NCBI GenBank assembly: GCA_001875255.1
Contig: MJAN01000006.1
Span: 1 to 64,000 of the forward strand
Source of the DNA: Candidatus Sabulitectum silens
Lineage (GTDB): Bacteria > Fermentibacterota > Fermentibacteria > Fermentibacterales > JCC-6
DNA: 64,000 nucleotides
Direction of reading: 5' to 3'
The notes under the pieces are model-generated. The model was not told the DNA's origin. It saw only the letters and a program-made list of their open reading frames with translations, and did not search any database. This document shows, one piece after another, positions 32,535 through 43,741 of the stretch (position 1 is its first letter; every line of letters starts with the position of its first letter). The translations under genes and the position numbers were made by a program.

Positions 32535-35500
32535 TAAAGTATTACGACTCTTCGGGTGCATTCCGATGCAAGACCGGATATGCGGACGGTGTAGATACCG
32601 GCGGGGAGATGCCGGCGTCCTGCCGGGCGGAGGGTGGTTAATCCGGGGGAGAGTTCGTCTGTCTCAAGGGATGAGACTATTCTGCCATCGAGGGAATAGA
32701 CGGTTATCTCGATGTTCTTCGGTGGTTCCCCGGTAAAGAAGAAGGTGACTTCCAGTTCTGAGGCGGGGGAGGGAACAGTTACCCTTCATCGGCTGGGGAA
32801 GGGAAGGCAATCACCGCGGTGTTGTTGGCCTTGCTGGTTTCCTCGTAAACGTTAAGGGGGTCGGCAACCAGGCTTATCCCGCCATCTGAAGTGCCTGCCC
32901 TTCCAAGGGGGATGAGAACGGTACGCCTGCCGTTCTCCAGAGGTGTTTCCGCTGTGCCCAGGAACTGACCGCTGCCGAGGGCGTCCACCCTTACCAGGGA
33001 GCCCCGGGAAGCAACTGCGGCCCCGGGGAGGGGGCTATGGCCGGTAATGGTTACGGTTACCGGAATGAATCCAGCTGGGAATCCTGAAAGGGGGGTTTCA
33101 GTTGGCGGCGTTAGGGCTATGTCGAGCTTGGGTTCAGCCCGGGCAGGGATGTAGAAACCGGTTCTCGCTGGGTTTGCCTGGTACATGTGCCAGCCGGTTC
33201 CATGTAACCCAGCTGGGGGGTGTCGTAAAGGGTGCCCCTGCCGGAAAAGTCGATGAAGAGTACCTCGCGCTGCCATCTGAGTTGAGGTCGCAGACCACCG
33301 GGGCTCCCCATACAGCGTCCCTTGAGTAACCGGGGAAACCCGCAACCGGATCACCGCTCAGTGGATCCACTCCGGAGAACAGGGTGGAAAAGCCGGAAAA
33401 AACCGAGGTTATGCCGGATCCCGGTGCGGAAGTGAGGCCTGTGACCGGTTGGGATTTTATGTCGGAACCGCCTCCTCCCTGTATGGGATTGAAGGGGGTG
33501 GGGGGCTCTGGTATACCGGTGTTCCGGAGTTCAGCTTCCATCCGGCTATGATCCCCTCGGAGTTGAATGTACCGGAGTTCAGTGTGTAGATAACATCGAG
33601 CCCCTCTCCACCGTCTATCTTTCCTATCACCGGGCCGGGCATGTTTCCAAAGAAATCATGTCCTGTTATCCAGCCTGTCTGCCACTGGAACTCGATTCCG
33701 GGAGCGGGTTCATCGGTTATGCGGCAAACGAAGACATTCTTGAAGTCGCTGCAGAAGGATTCAGGTTTGCCACACCGGCAATGTAGAAGGTTCCATTCTC
33801 CTCGGCGACGGCCAGTGTGCCGAAGACCCTGGCGAGGTAGCCTTCGGTGTTCAGTTCATATAGATCGTGTTCCGTTACCTGAACGACACCTCCAGCCTCG
33901 AAATCCACCAGAACCATGTCGGTACCCGGTTCACCTCCGGAGTAGCTGGTCGTTATCAGCTCATCGAAGCCGTCTTCATCATAATCCGCGGCGGAGGGGG
34001 AGTCGAAGAAACCGCCGCTGAGCTGGAGGGGGAAGTCCTGGGAGAACTCGACCCAGCCGTTCTGCCCTTCTTCGTATCTCCATACATGAAGTTTCGGGGG
34101 ATTGCCGTTGCTGCCCCTGGTTCTCAGGGCTATCTCCAGCCGAGGAGTTTCGTCGGCCTGGAAAAGGACCGGGGTGCCTCCGGTGACAGTTGAGGCCAGT
34201 TCTTCGTCCGGCCAGGTGGTGGCGATCTCCTGAACATGCCAGATCATCGCCGGCCTGGAATAGAGCAGGACCGTTACACGCTCCTGGCCGGGAACGCCTA
34301 TCTTTCTCTGGCATGTTACCACGATGTCGGTCCTGCCGTTGCCTGTGACATCCCCGGCGGCGCAGCCCAGGAAGCGGTCGAAGTCGTATCCAGCCGGGGG
34401 AAGGAGTTCCTGGAATGTCCCGTTCCTCTCCAGCACCCTTAGCGTACCGAAGGACGATATCGCAGCGATCTCGTTGAGCCCGTCGTTGTCGAGATCCGCG
34501 GTCAGGGCGCCTGAACCCGGGGAGCCATAGAGGTATACAGGCCATCCGGATACCGCCGGACAGGAAGTTGAAGCGGTTATCTCCGCGGGAGGGCTTTCTC
34601 TGCCTATGGGATCCACGGCGGTGACCTCGACCTGGCAGCTTGAGCCGGGCTGGAGTCCGTTTACGGTTATCTGCTTCACCGGGATAGGCAGGGGATTCAC
34701 CCTTCTTCTGCCGGTTCCGTCGTCGGCATAGACGTAGTATCCCGACGGCTGGATCCCCCCTGAGTACTTCCAGGTCAATGCGATATGGTCTTCCCCGGAT
34801 TCATAAACGCTTATGGAATTGGGAGGATCGAGCTCTTCGTTCTGCAGGAAGGCAACAAGTGAGGCATCCACTTCCCTGAGGATGGAAATACCGGCGGGAG
34901 TTTCAGCCACCACATCGAAGGAGCAGCCGGGAAATCCCTCCCTGAGCCAGTCGGAATCTGGATGCTGGGGAAAGACCGTGAGTGTAATGCTGCCCTCCAC
35001 TGTGTCAGCTGAGTTGGCGGGAATTCCAGAGGAGTAGACGGTGTCCACGGAGAAAGGTTCAGGCGGAGACAGGTTATCGATGGTCATGGTGAAGCCTCCT
35101 CCGTTCCCCGGCCCGGCATTGGCCACAAGCAGGTTGTCCAGCACTATGTCCGCGGTGGTTCCGGAGGAATTGTCCACGGTTGGATCGATGAGGACGGCGC
35201 TGTAATCCGAATCCATCACCGTGAGATAGAAGGAGGACCCCCACTGGTATGTTGCACCCCCTCCGGAATAGGTAAAGACCACACCGAACTCTACCACTGC
35301 GTTTCCCGGGGCATCCGGGGCGATGGAAACGGTGAACGGCTCATCAGGGCTTTTCCACTGGTCCGGTGGAATGTCCGGTAGAACTACCTGGTCCACAGGG
35401 ATGGAGCTGATGAACTGGCTGCCCTCTATTACGCTCAACTGAGCGGATACTCCCTGGGCGGTTTCACCCCCTGTGTTAACCGCCGTGAACTGGATGTTCA

Positions 35501-37719
35501 CCGTTTCTCCGGGGCCCGGCTGACCGGGGGAGGTTTCCAGAAGGGATACCACCGGGGTCTGGGATGGCAGTATGTCCAGTGTGGTAATCCCAGGCAGCCA
35601 GCTTGAAGTAGTTGACTGTAACTGGTTCAGCTGTTCCCTGGGCTTCGTGGCGGTAATGTGTATCTGATCTGATCCTCCACCATCGGCAACTGCTACCCCG
35701 GGGAAATAGGCCTTTCCGTACTGGTCGGTGTGCTGTACTGAAAACAGCTCATCCTGCTTCCAGAGACAGACCGTGGCACCGGCCACAGGGATGGATCCAT
35801 CGGTAACAGTTGCCGTTACGGTGACAGGAACCCCCTCCACGGCAAAGAGTGGTGTACAGCTTACTGAGAGTTGGCCTGGATCGTCACGCCATACACCCAT
35901 AAGAGGTGAGCCCAGCAGGTTCAGGAACATATATGAGGAGCCGGTGAGATTCTTTGAGGTTCTGTATGCCTCGCCAAGATAACTCAGGGGCCAGTTCAAG
36001 CCCTGATAATGGAAAAGATCCGCAATGTGTCCGGTGTCAAAGAGAGCGTCGCAGAAGGTGTTGGCCGTTGAGATCTGGGAGTGGAGCCCACCCCTGGCGT
36101 TGGAAATGACCGCTGTGAGCCCGGTATTCTCCGCTGTGAGGAGACCGGCCTCAGCAAAACTGAAGGCACCGTCGAAATGCCCGGCATCACACCCCAGTGT
36201 CCACAGTATTGACGGCTGGCCGGTGTTTTCCATGGTACTGAAGTCGGAGTCCCACATATACTGCCCCAGGGTACCGCTCCCCGCCGTACCCAGCTTGTGT
36301 ATCTCGGAATGTCCCGCGTGTATGATGAGATTGTAGCCCTGGTCGAACTCCGCCAGGGCATTGTTCCTGTTCAGGTCCCCCGCCGGCAGGGAGTGGGGGT
36401 AGTAGAGCTCCACAGGGTCGTCCAGATAACCGGGAACCGAATTATCCCGCAGCCTTTCCGCCAGCTCCATCAGGTCGAAGGCGCCGGAACCGGCAGGATT
36501 ATTGGAACCCATCAGAAGGATCCTTCGGGCGAAGTCCTCCGGGGGATCCGTCGGGTCTTCGTAGAGTTTCAGTTTCTCGAACATGGTCTCGAAGTCCGAG
36601 GCGTTGTTCACCGGCCATCGTCCGGTGCAGAGGTCGAGGAAGCCCGGTGAGGATATCACCCGCCACACGGAGCCGTCGTATGACCAGTTGCCGTCGAGGT
36701 CGCCGTAGTAATCGTCGGATGGGAGCTGATAGGAGGGGTAGGGAACTGGAACGTACTCCCAGCCCCCTGTCTGTCTCACCGGAACCACGGAATCGTCTCC
36801 CCCCAGGAGAACCGCCTGAATGCCCCAGTTCTGGTGGGCGCTGCGAAGGAAGTTCCTGATCCGTTCCGGTGTGTCCGCCCCTCCGTAGTGCTGTTCTATC
36901 CACTGAACGGTGCGTACGGTGGTTACAATGCCATGGCTGGTACGGTGATCCGCCAGCTGTTGAAAAAGCTCTGCCATACCATCTGTGGTTACGATTACCA
37001 TGTCTACGCAAATGCCCTGGGAGGAGGGGAATTCCGTTATGGCCAGGGGGCCTGTCTCACCGGCAAAGGTTTCCACCGACGGTGCCGGATAGAGGCGGAT
37101 GTCATCGGGATTGGACACCAGGCTTTCTATTCCTCGAAGCCGGAGACCCGAACTGAAAAGTGATTCCCTGTGGGGTGCAGAGACATAGCCAGTGGAAGGG
37201 GAGGTCAGCAGGCTCACCGATATGGAGGTAAGCACCTCAAGCTCACCGGAGGAAGGGACATATCTCAATGGATACCCGTCAAGGTAACCACCTGGTAGCC
37301 CATGGCGGAACCTGCCTGGAAATGGCAACGGGTTCCGGCGGAAATGGTTCAGTGCTGGAGTAAACAGCCGGGTCAGGTGGAGTGAAGCTGTTTTCATCGA
37401 AGGTGTCGAACTGTCTGGGTCGCAAAGTGAAGATACCGGGAATCCTGGCCCATGTTACCGAGTTGACGATCACCGAATCGGCAACGGTCCCGGGGGGGAG
37501 AAGAAAGGACCGGGACAGGTGGGGAATGGCGGGGCCCGGGGGTATGATCCCATCGGAGCTTGACTGAAAACCGGGAATGGCGGTTGAATGATATTCCCCG
37601 CTCCCAATGGCGGAAGGAGTTATCTCAACACTTCCGGGTCGGGCTGAGAAATCAAAATCCACGCTGATGATGCCCTGCGAGAGCTGCACCAGAATGATGA
37701 GAACAGCTGACAGGTTCAT
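32534..37719 (-). CDS. Gingipain-like C25 peptidase with Ig-like domains and T9SS-type C-terminal domain (frameshifted)
   Basis: NLIIHAGHSE ... LWTLGCDAGHFDGAFSFAEAGL (His/Cys context of C25); C-terminus LEVTFFFTGEPPKNIEITVYSLDGRIV...LPAGIYTVRISGLASECTRRVVIL; signal peptide MNLSAVLIILVQLSQG. Confidence 0.8.
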
Positions 37720-37722
37720 TGT

Positions 37723-37757
37723 AAGGCCACCCGTAAATTTGACAAATAGATTTTCTA
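37723..37757 (+). repeat. Dispersed ~35-bp repeat, copy 3
   Basis: AAGGCCACCCGTAAATTTGACAAATAGATTTTCTA, 3 bp upstream of the C25 protease start codon. Confidence 0.75.
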
Positions 37758-37826
37758 ACAATATTACTATCAGTAACATAACAAGTTCCCGAATACACTG
37801 GTAAGACTCACTGGAGGGAAGAAGGG

Positions 37827-38672
37827 TTGACCGACTGGAAAAGGATCGTCCGTGTTTTCGTATATGCTTTCCTGATAGTTGTTTCCTTCACCGGAACCAC
37901 CGCTTCCATACTGGAATTCCTTCTGGCGAAGCCGGCAAGGGGAGTAACAGGGAGGTTCGAAGGGGCGGCGGAGGTCCTGTCCGCACAGGCTGACTCCACC
38001 TCCCGCATGCTGAACGCCCTGCCCATGGTGTTCCCCGCCTCGGCGAAGGACGGCCCCACGGAACCGCTTCAGGATTCCATTGCAACCGGAGGGTTTCTTG
38101 CTGCTCCGGCGGTCATGGCCATTCACCTGGTGAACATCTTTCTCATACTCTCAGCACCTGTGGGCGGGTTGCTTTTCGGCGTGCTGTTCGGGGTTCTCAT
38201 CCTTCTTGAGTTCATGAGGGATTCCTTCAGGCTGAGGAACATCGCCATGGCCGTGGGAACTGCTTTCTGGGTGTTTGCCCTGGCCATTCCCGGCTCGGTG
38301 CTGATCTCCGGATTCATTTCCACCGCCTATTCCGGCCCACTCCGGTACGCGTCAGCGGTGAAGCTTGAAGCCTTTCGCGGCGACTATTCATCCCTCTGGC
38401 AGGAATGGGCCGGGGAGGAGGGGAAGGAGGTTGACGGAACAAGGTTCGAAGTGAAGACGGCGGCAATGGCAAAGGGACTTCCTGGCTATGTTGCCTTTGC
38501 GTCGATCTCGCTCATTGTGGATTGTGTCGTACTGCCTGTCCTGCTGTCATGGGCTCTCTACAGGCTGGGACTCTTCCTGGCGAACACCTGTTTCGGGACA
38601 TTCAGGATTAGCAGATTAGGAGAAACCCTGAAAAGGATAATTCAAAAAGCATCATCCCGGGATTCGGCTTGA
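37827..38672 (+). CDS. Membrane protein of unknown function
   Basis: 281-aa intact ORF with several TM segments. Confidence 0.6.
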   Translation: MTDWKRIVRVFVYAFLIVVSFTGTTASILEFLLAKPARGVTGRFEGAAEVLSAQADSTSRMLNALPMVFPASAKDGPTEPLQDSIATGGFLAAPAVMAIHLVNIFLILSAPVGGLLFGVLFGVLILLEFMRDSFRLRNIAMAVGTAFWVFALAIPGSVLISGFISTAYSGPLRYASAVKLEAFRGDYSSLWQEWAGEEGKEVDGTRFEVKTAAMAKGLPGYVAFASISLIVDCVVLPVLLSWALYRLGLFLANTCFGTFRISRLGETLKRIIQKASSRDSA

Positions 38673-39750
38673 TGAGGAAGAATACACTGTTCATGTCATC
38701 ACTGTTCCTGGCGGCGTGCTCAGCACCCCCGAAGGCAGCTGCTCCATTCAGATATCTCCGATACTCTCTTTCTGGCGGATACCGTGGGTGTTCTGGTGGG
38801 GGATGAGGGCTATACCTTCGGGGCTGTAATGGACCTTGAGCCGATCCCCGGAGGATTCGCGGTTCTCGACGGCATTTTCTGCAGGATATCCATTTACGAT
38901 CATGAGCCTGTTTCACTGGCTCTGCAGGCGGCAGGGGAGAGGGCCCCGGGGAATTCGCCTTCCCCTTTTCCTTCTGCAGGCTGCAGGCAGGAGGGTACCT
39001 TGTTTTCGATCAGGGAGCCAGACGCTACTCACTTTACAGCTCAGCTCTTTCCTTCGAAGGGAGCTATCCCTCCGGAATGGGATTGCCTCTGATGATGTCC
39101 CCCGCAGGGACTCCAGCGTGGTGGTGGGAAAGATAGAGATCATGTTCGCCGAAGAAAAGCTCATGGCGGGACAAAGGATATTTTCCATGAACCCCTATTC
39201 CGGTGAAGAAGGAGTCGTTTACCATGAGCACATAGAGGAGATGGGCGGCTCCGACATCGACCTGAGACCTCATTATTCGTTCTTCACGACGGATTCATCG
39301 GGAAGGGTGTATCTTGCCCGTTACGATTCGGACATTTACGCCATTGATGTGCTTTCCGCCGGTGGTGATTCACTTGACCGCTTCATTTTTGAACCGGAAC
39401 CCAGACCGGAATTTGACAGGGAAACCCATCAGCTCCGTTTCCTGCCGATAACCATTCCCCTGACCACGAGCGAAGGAACAAGTGTTCTGGAGGTAAGCGC
39501 TCCGGAGCTTCACCCATACGTTACATACCTTGCCACAGGCCCCGGAGACAGCATCTGGGTCCGGAGGTACGGCCTTCCTGAGTCCGAACACTGGGATGTT
39601 GTATCACCAGAGGGAGAACTGGTCCGCAGGGTGGTTCTCTTTGCGGACACCATGGGAACGGGAGCCTATCCCTCCCTTCAACTGTCGCCCTGGGGCATGG
39701 CCGCCACGATGAACGAAAACGAGGTGGAGAGGTTCTATACCGTGGAATGA
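38672..39750 (+). CDS. 6-bladed beta-propeller-like lipoprotein (frameshifted)
   Basis: lipobox FLAACSAP; TGATG overlap with upstream gene; propeller-like VLVGDEGYTFGAVMDLEPIPGGFAVLDGIFCRISIYD. Confidence 0.55.
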
Positions 39751-39767
39751 TCCCGCTGCCTGACAAC

Positions 39768-41927
39768 CTACTCCGGGGAAACCATATACGCTTCGGTCCA
39801 GTGAGGCCGTTCAGGGGAACCGACTGCCAGCATGTCACGCCAGGTACGGTCGGTAAGCCTGTCGTTCATCGGCCAGGTGAACTGATGGTAGCTGAGGACA
39901 GGTCCCATGGCAGCCTCCACCACGCCATCGGGCCTCGGTAGATAACCACGCAGTTGTCCAGGTTACCGGAGGCAACCTCAAGGACCCTTCCGGAGTTCTG
40001 ATCGGTGTGGACGTCTGCTATCAGGGAGGTTTCCAACCCCTCCGTGGTCGTTTCACCCCAGGCGATGGCGTCTTCAAGGGATGAGGCGAAACCCTTCAGG
40101 AAGTCCGCGTCGCTTTCCGTGAGCATTTCTCCCTTCAGCTCCTTCTCCGCTATTCCCTGGATCCCCGCCAGGAGGTCATCGGCCCTGTCGAACCGCATTG
40201 TCAGTTCATCGTCGAGGATGCCATAGTGTTCCAGCCCGTTCCTTGCCATTATCAGGGTCCCCCTCAGTTCGGCGTACACCTCGGGAACCGGTTCCACGAA
40301 ACCGGCGGAGGGTACAGGTTCTCCGTCTGCCGGAAAGGCGCAGCCGGCGGTGGGGGTGTAACTCTGTTTGGCGTAGAGAATGGTGTCATGACGGAGCATG
40401 GCCCAGGAAGCCAGGAAGGTGGAGAGGGTGCACCTGTTCCACATTGCCGTCTGCATGAAGTCGGGATATCCCTGCCCCCTTGGTTCAGCGAGGAGCTTCA
40501 GCGAATGGAGCCAGCACATGTAGAGGGTGGAGTGCCAGTCATCGGTGGAAACACTGTCTATCATCCTCTGCATGGACTCCATGGTATCCGGTAGTGGCTG
40601 AACAGCAGGGTTCCGTCATTCTCAAGGATCTCAAGGGCTCCCGGGCAGCGGAAGGCCCCGGCCACATCCAGCCCCGAGGGCATGAAACGCTGTTCACCGG
40701 CGGGTTCCTTCCCACGGAGGGGAAGACGAAACGGCCCAGGATGTCGCTGTCCGGTGTGTAGCGCTGGCCGAAGAAACGGAACCCGGCGGTTTTGCCAGAA
40801 GACCGGTGAAACCTCGGGATAGAAGTTTCCGGAACCGTCGGGCATTATCACCGACTGGCCGGTGCCGCTGTAAATCGACTGACCGGAGTAACTCATGACT
40901 ATGTTCTCCCTGAAATCCTCCAGAAAGGTTTCCTCCCCGAGCAGTCCGGGGTGGAAGCGCTCTCCTGCGGCGTTTCCGGCGGCGGCCTGGTACTCACCAA
41001 CGGTAAGGTCATCGGCGAATCCGGCGAAGAAGGCCGTTACCCCGTAGATCCTCTGCCAGATGTCCCTGAGGGGGACACCGTCTATGTGGATGGTATTCAG
41101 GTCCGAGACTATGAGCAGTGCCGTCCGGGTCATGCCGTCGGCGGCTTCTGAGGAAACCAGGAAGCTCTCATCCGGGCCGTGGGGGCTTCCCCCCTCCAGG
41201 ATGAACGTGAGCCTACCCATGAACATCATCGCCATGAAGAAATTCTCCAGCTCACTGCTTGCGGTGTAGTGCCCCCTGGGAACGTACTGGGAATAGTCCT
41301 CCCTGTAACCGAAGACTGGGCTTTCGGTGAACCCGGCATGGGCCTCATGAGTTCGGTCTCCGCCTCCACGGTTTCCGCGATGCTTTCATGGGGCTGAAAC
41401 CTGGTTCCAGAAAGGTAAGGGGAACGGCGAAATACGCCGCGGCAAAAGATCGTTCCTGGAGAGAGCTGATTCGTAGAGGCTAACGCACAGGGTGGAGAGA
41501 TCGGGGTAGAGGTATTCGGTTTCAACCTGCTGAAGTATCTGGTCAAAGAATATGTGCAGCATATGAAGGGGAATCCCGCTGGAGACATAAACAGGCAGAT
41601 CAGTATCGCTGAGCCTCTGGAAGGCCCTTACGGGATCGTCGGTGGGCGGAGCATGGGATAGACCGCGAAACCGTTCTCGATAAGGGTGCCCCCGGCGGAA
41701 ATCGCTCCAGCATGGAGGAGGGCGTTACTGAGGTTGATCACCGATCCCGGGTCCACAGGCAGCCCCAGGGGAGGCATGGATGGGACCGAAGAATACTCCA
41801 CCGGTTCGTAGAACCTGCTGAAGGAACTCTCCATTTCTTCGTCCAAAGGGTAGCGGAGTTCTTCCGAAGGCACTTCCCCGGAACACCCGAACATTCCAAT
41901 GAGCAATATCATCAATGCTTCTTTCAT
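39768..41927 (-). CDS. DUF3160-family lipoprotein (frameshifted)
   Basis: lipobox LIGMFGCSG; TAMWNRCTLSTFLASWAMLRHDTILYAKQSYT...GFVEPVPEVYAEL as in DUF3160 proteins. Confidence 0.7.
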
Positions 41928-42046
41928 GCTGTTCTCCCTCGAATGGTTGACGGATCCATACCGGTGATACACCGGCAGCTGCTTCCCATTCCCCCCGGTG
42001 CCCCCTTTGGTTATTATGGTCCTTTCAGTAACCGTGGGGAGGAAGG

Positions 42047-42406
42047 ATGCACACCGAGCTTCTCGAGAAGATAAAAGAGTTCAACGCCGACAGGAACTGG
42101 GAGAAGTACCACTCTCCCAAGAACCTTGCAATGTCGGTACTCATCGAATCCGCTGAACTGGCGGAGATATTCCAGTGGCTCACCGAAGAGGAGAGCAGAA
42201 AGCCCGGAGAAAGGGCTGTGATCCATGCCGGCGAGGAGATCGCCGATGTTCTGATCTACCTGCTTAACCTGTCGGACAAGCTGGGGATAGACCCGTTCGA
42301 GGCGGCATTCAGGAAGCTGGAGATAAACCGGCGGAAGTACCCCGCCCATCTCTCCCGGGGAAGCAGCCTCAAGTACAGCGAGCTTGGGAGGAATGAAGAT
42401 GATTGA
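42047..42406 (+). CDS. MazG-like nucleotide pyrophosphohydrolase
   Basis: FNADRNWEKYHSPKNLAMSVLIESAELAEIFQW...EEIADVLIYLLNLSDKLGID. Confidence 0.85.
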   Translation: MHTELLEKIKEFNADRNWEKYHSPKNLAMSVLIESAELAEIFQWLTEEESRKPGERAVIHAGEEIADVLIYLLNLSDKLGIDPFEAAFRKLEINRRKYPAHLSRGSSLKYSELGRNEDD

Positions 42407-42914
42407 GATCAGTTGGGTGGTTCCCTCATTCATAATGGTCTTCGCGTCCATATTTCCCGGGATGGCCGATGCGGTGCTGGCCCGTCACGTTTCCCCGGAG
42501 GTGCACCTGGAGTCGGTGGTGTCGCCTGGCGCCTACGGGGCTTCCCAGGCGGTGTTCTCCGCCCTTCTAAGGCTTTATGAGATGGGCGGGGAGGACATGA
42601 TCGTGGTTGGTGTCAGGCGGATAGAGGCGCCCCTTTCAGGTTATCTTGTTGACGCCACCGGCAGGCTCGCCATGGACTGCGTTGAGTACACCGTGTTCAG
42701 GGTTGGGATCAGGGACGATATGGAAGACCCTGAATATGCAGGGGAGGAGTTCGTCTTCCTTGCCGGAGGCAGGGACTGCGACGGGAATCCCATCATCTTC
42801 CCGCCTTTCCTGGAAGACGGAGGGTTCGTTCCGGAGCATGAGTATCTTGGAGATATGGATGAGTTCCTGGGGATCGGGGGCCCCGGCGGTGCCGGAACCC
42901 CCCTCAACGAGTAG
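42399..42914 (+). CDS. Hypothetical protein
   Basis: intact ORF overlapping the MazG-like gene; start ATG 42399. Confidence 0.5.
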   Translation: MIEISWVVPSFIMVFASIFPGMADAVLARHVSPEVHLESVVSPGAYGASQAVFSALLRLYEMGGEDMIVVGVRRIEAPLSGYLVDATGRLAMDCVEYTVFRVGIRDDMEDPEYAGEEFVFLAGGRDCDGNPIIFPPFLEDGGFVPEHEYLGDMDEFLGIGGPGGAGTPLNE

Positions 42915-43694
42915 TTAGAAAGTGGCCTTGATCCCGCCCCAGGTGTTCCTGGTGAGGGAAGAGGCGTTAAGGTCTATCCTGTAGATCTCGTCGGTATCCA
43001 TGTTGCTTGCCCAGAGGTAGCCCTCGTCGTCGATGGTCAGTCCATGGGCGGCGGGTATCACCGATGAATCTATGGATTCCACCAGTACGCCGTTGCCGTC
43101 GTAGGCCCGTACGGGATACTGGGCATCGTTGCATGCGTACCACCATTTTCCGTCGCCGTAGGCTATGTCGTAGAAGTCTATGCCCAGTTCCACCATGAAC
43201 TCAGGGCCCGTCTGAAGAGTACCTGAATAGTTGTAGATCTCAAGGCATTCCTTCATGGTCTGGGCATCCACACCTGCTCCGTAAATCTTGCTGTTCCCAG
43301 TTGCGAGACCGGTAACCTCCCGGTCGAGATCGCTTCCTCAACAGTCCAGGGAGAACATCCCCGAGTAGGCTCCGGCTGAGGTGTACTTGTAGCAGTAGGC
43401 CAGTGTGATGTTCGGAGGTGTGCCGCAGGCGATGTAGAGGGTGTTGTTGGCAAAGGTGCAGCCGGTGGGCACCCTTGTGGTGTTCTCGATGTACCAGCTG
43501 TTGATCACAGCTCCGGTCTGGGGATCCACCTCGTAGGCGTACTCCGTTGTTCCGTCAACGGCCCACAGCGAACCGTTCCCGAAGCCGAGACCGGAGATGT
43601 TCGTGTCCGGGGCATCGATGGTGGAGACCACCGTGTAGTCCGCCATTGCCGCCCCGGAAAGAACCAGCAGGGTCATTACCGCGATCCTTTTCAT
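42915..43694 (-). CDS. Secreted beta-propeller protein ending NTWGGIKATF (in-frame TGA)
   Basis: signal peptide MKRIAVMTLLVLSGAAMA; ISGLGFGNGSLWAVDGTTEYAYEVDPQTG; same frame resumes after TGA 43338-43340. Confidence 0.65.
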
Positions 43695-43741
43695 GAAACT
43701 CCTTTCGGTTTCCCGTTCTATAGCGGCTCCGTTGTCCGGTG

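Noticed and set aside
32407-32736. 109-aa plus-strand ORF between two T9SS genes
   Set aside because: Antisense to the CTD of the C25 protease and includes repeat copy 2; no coding signature.
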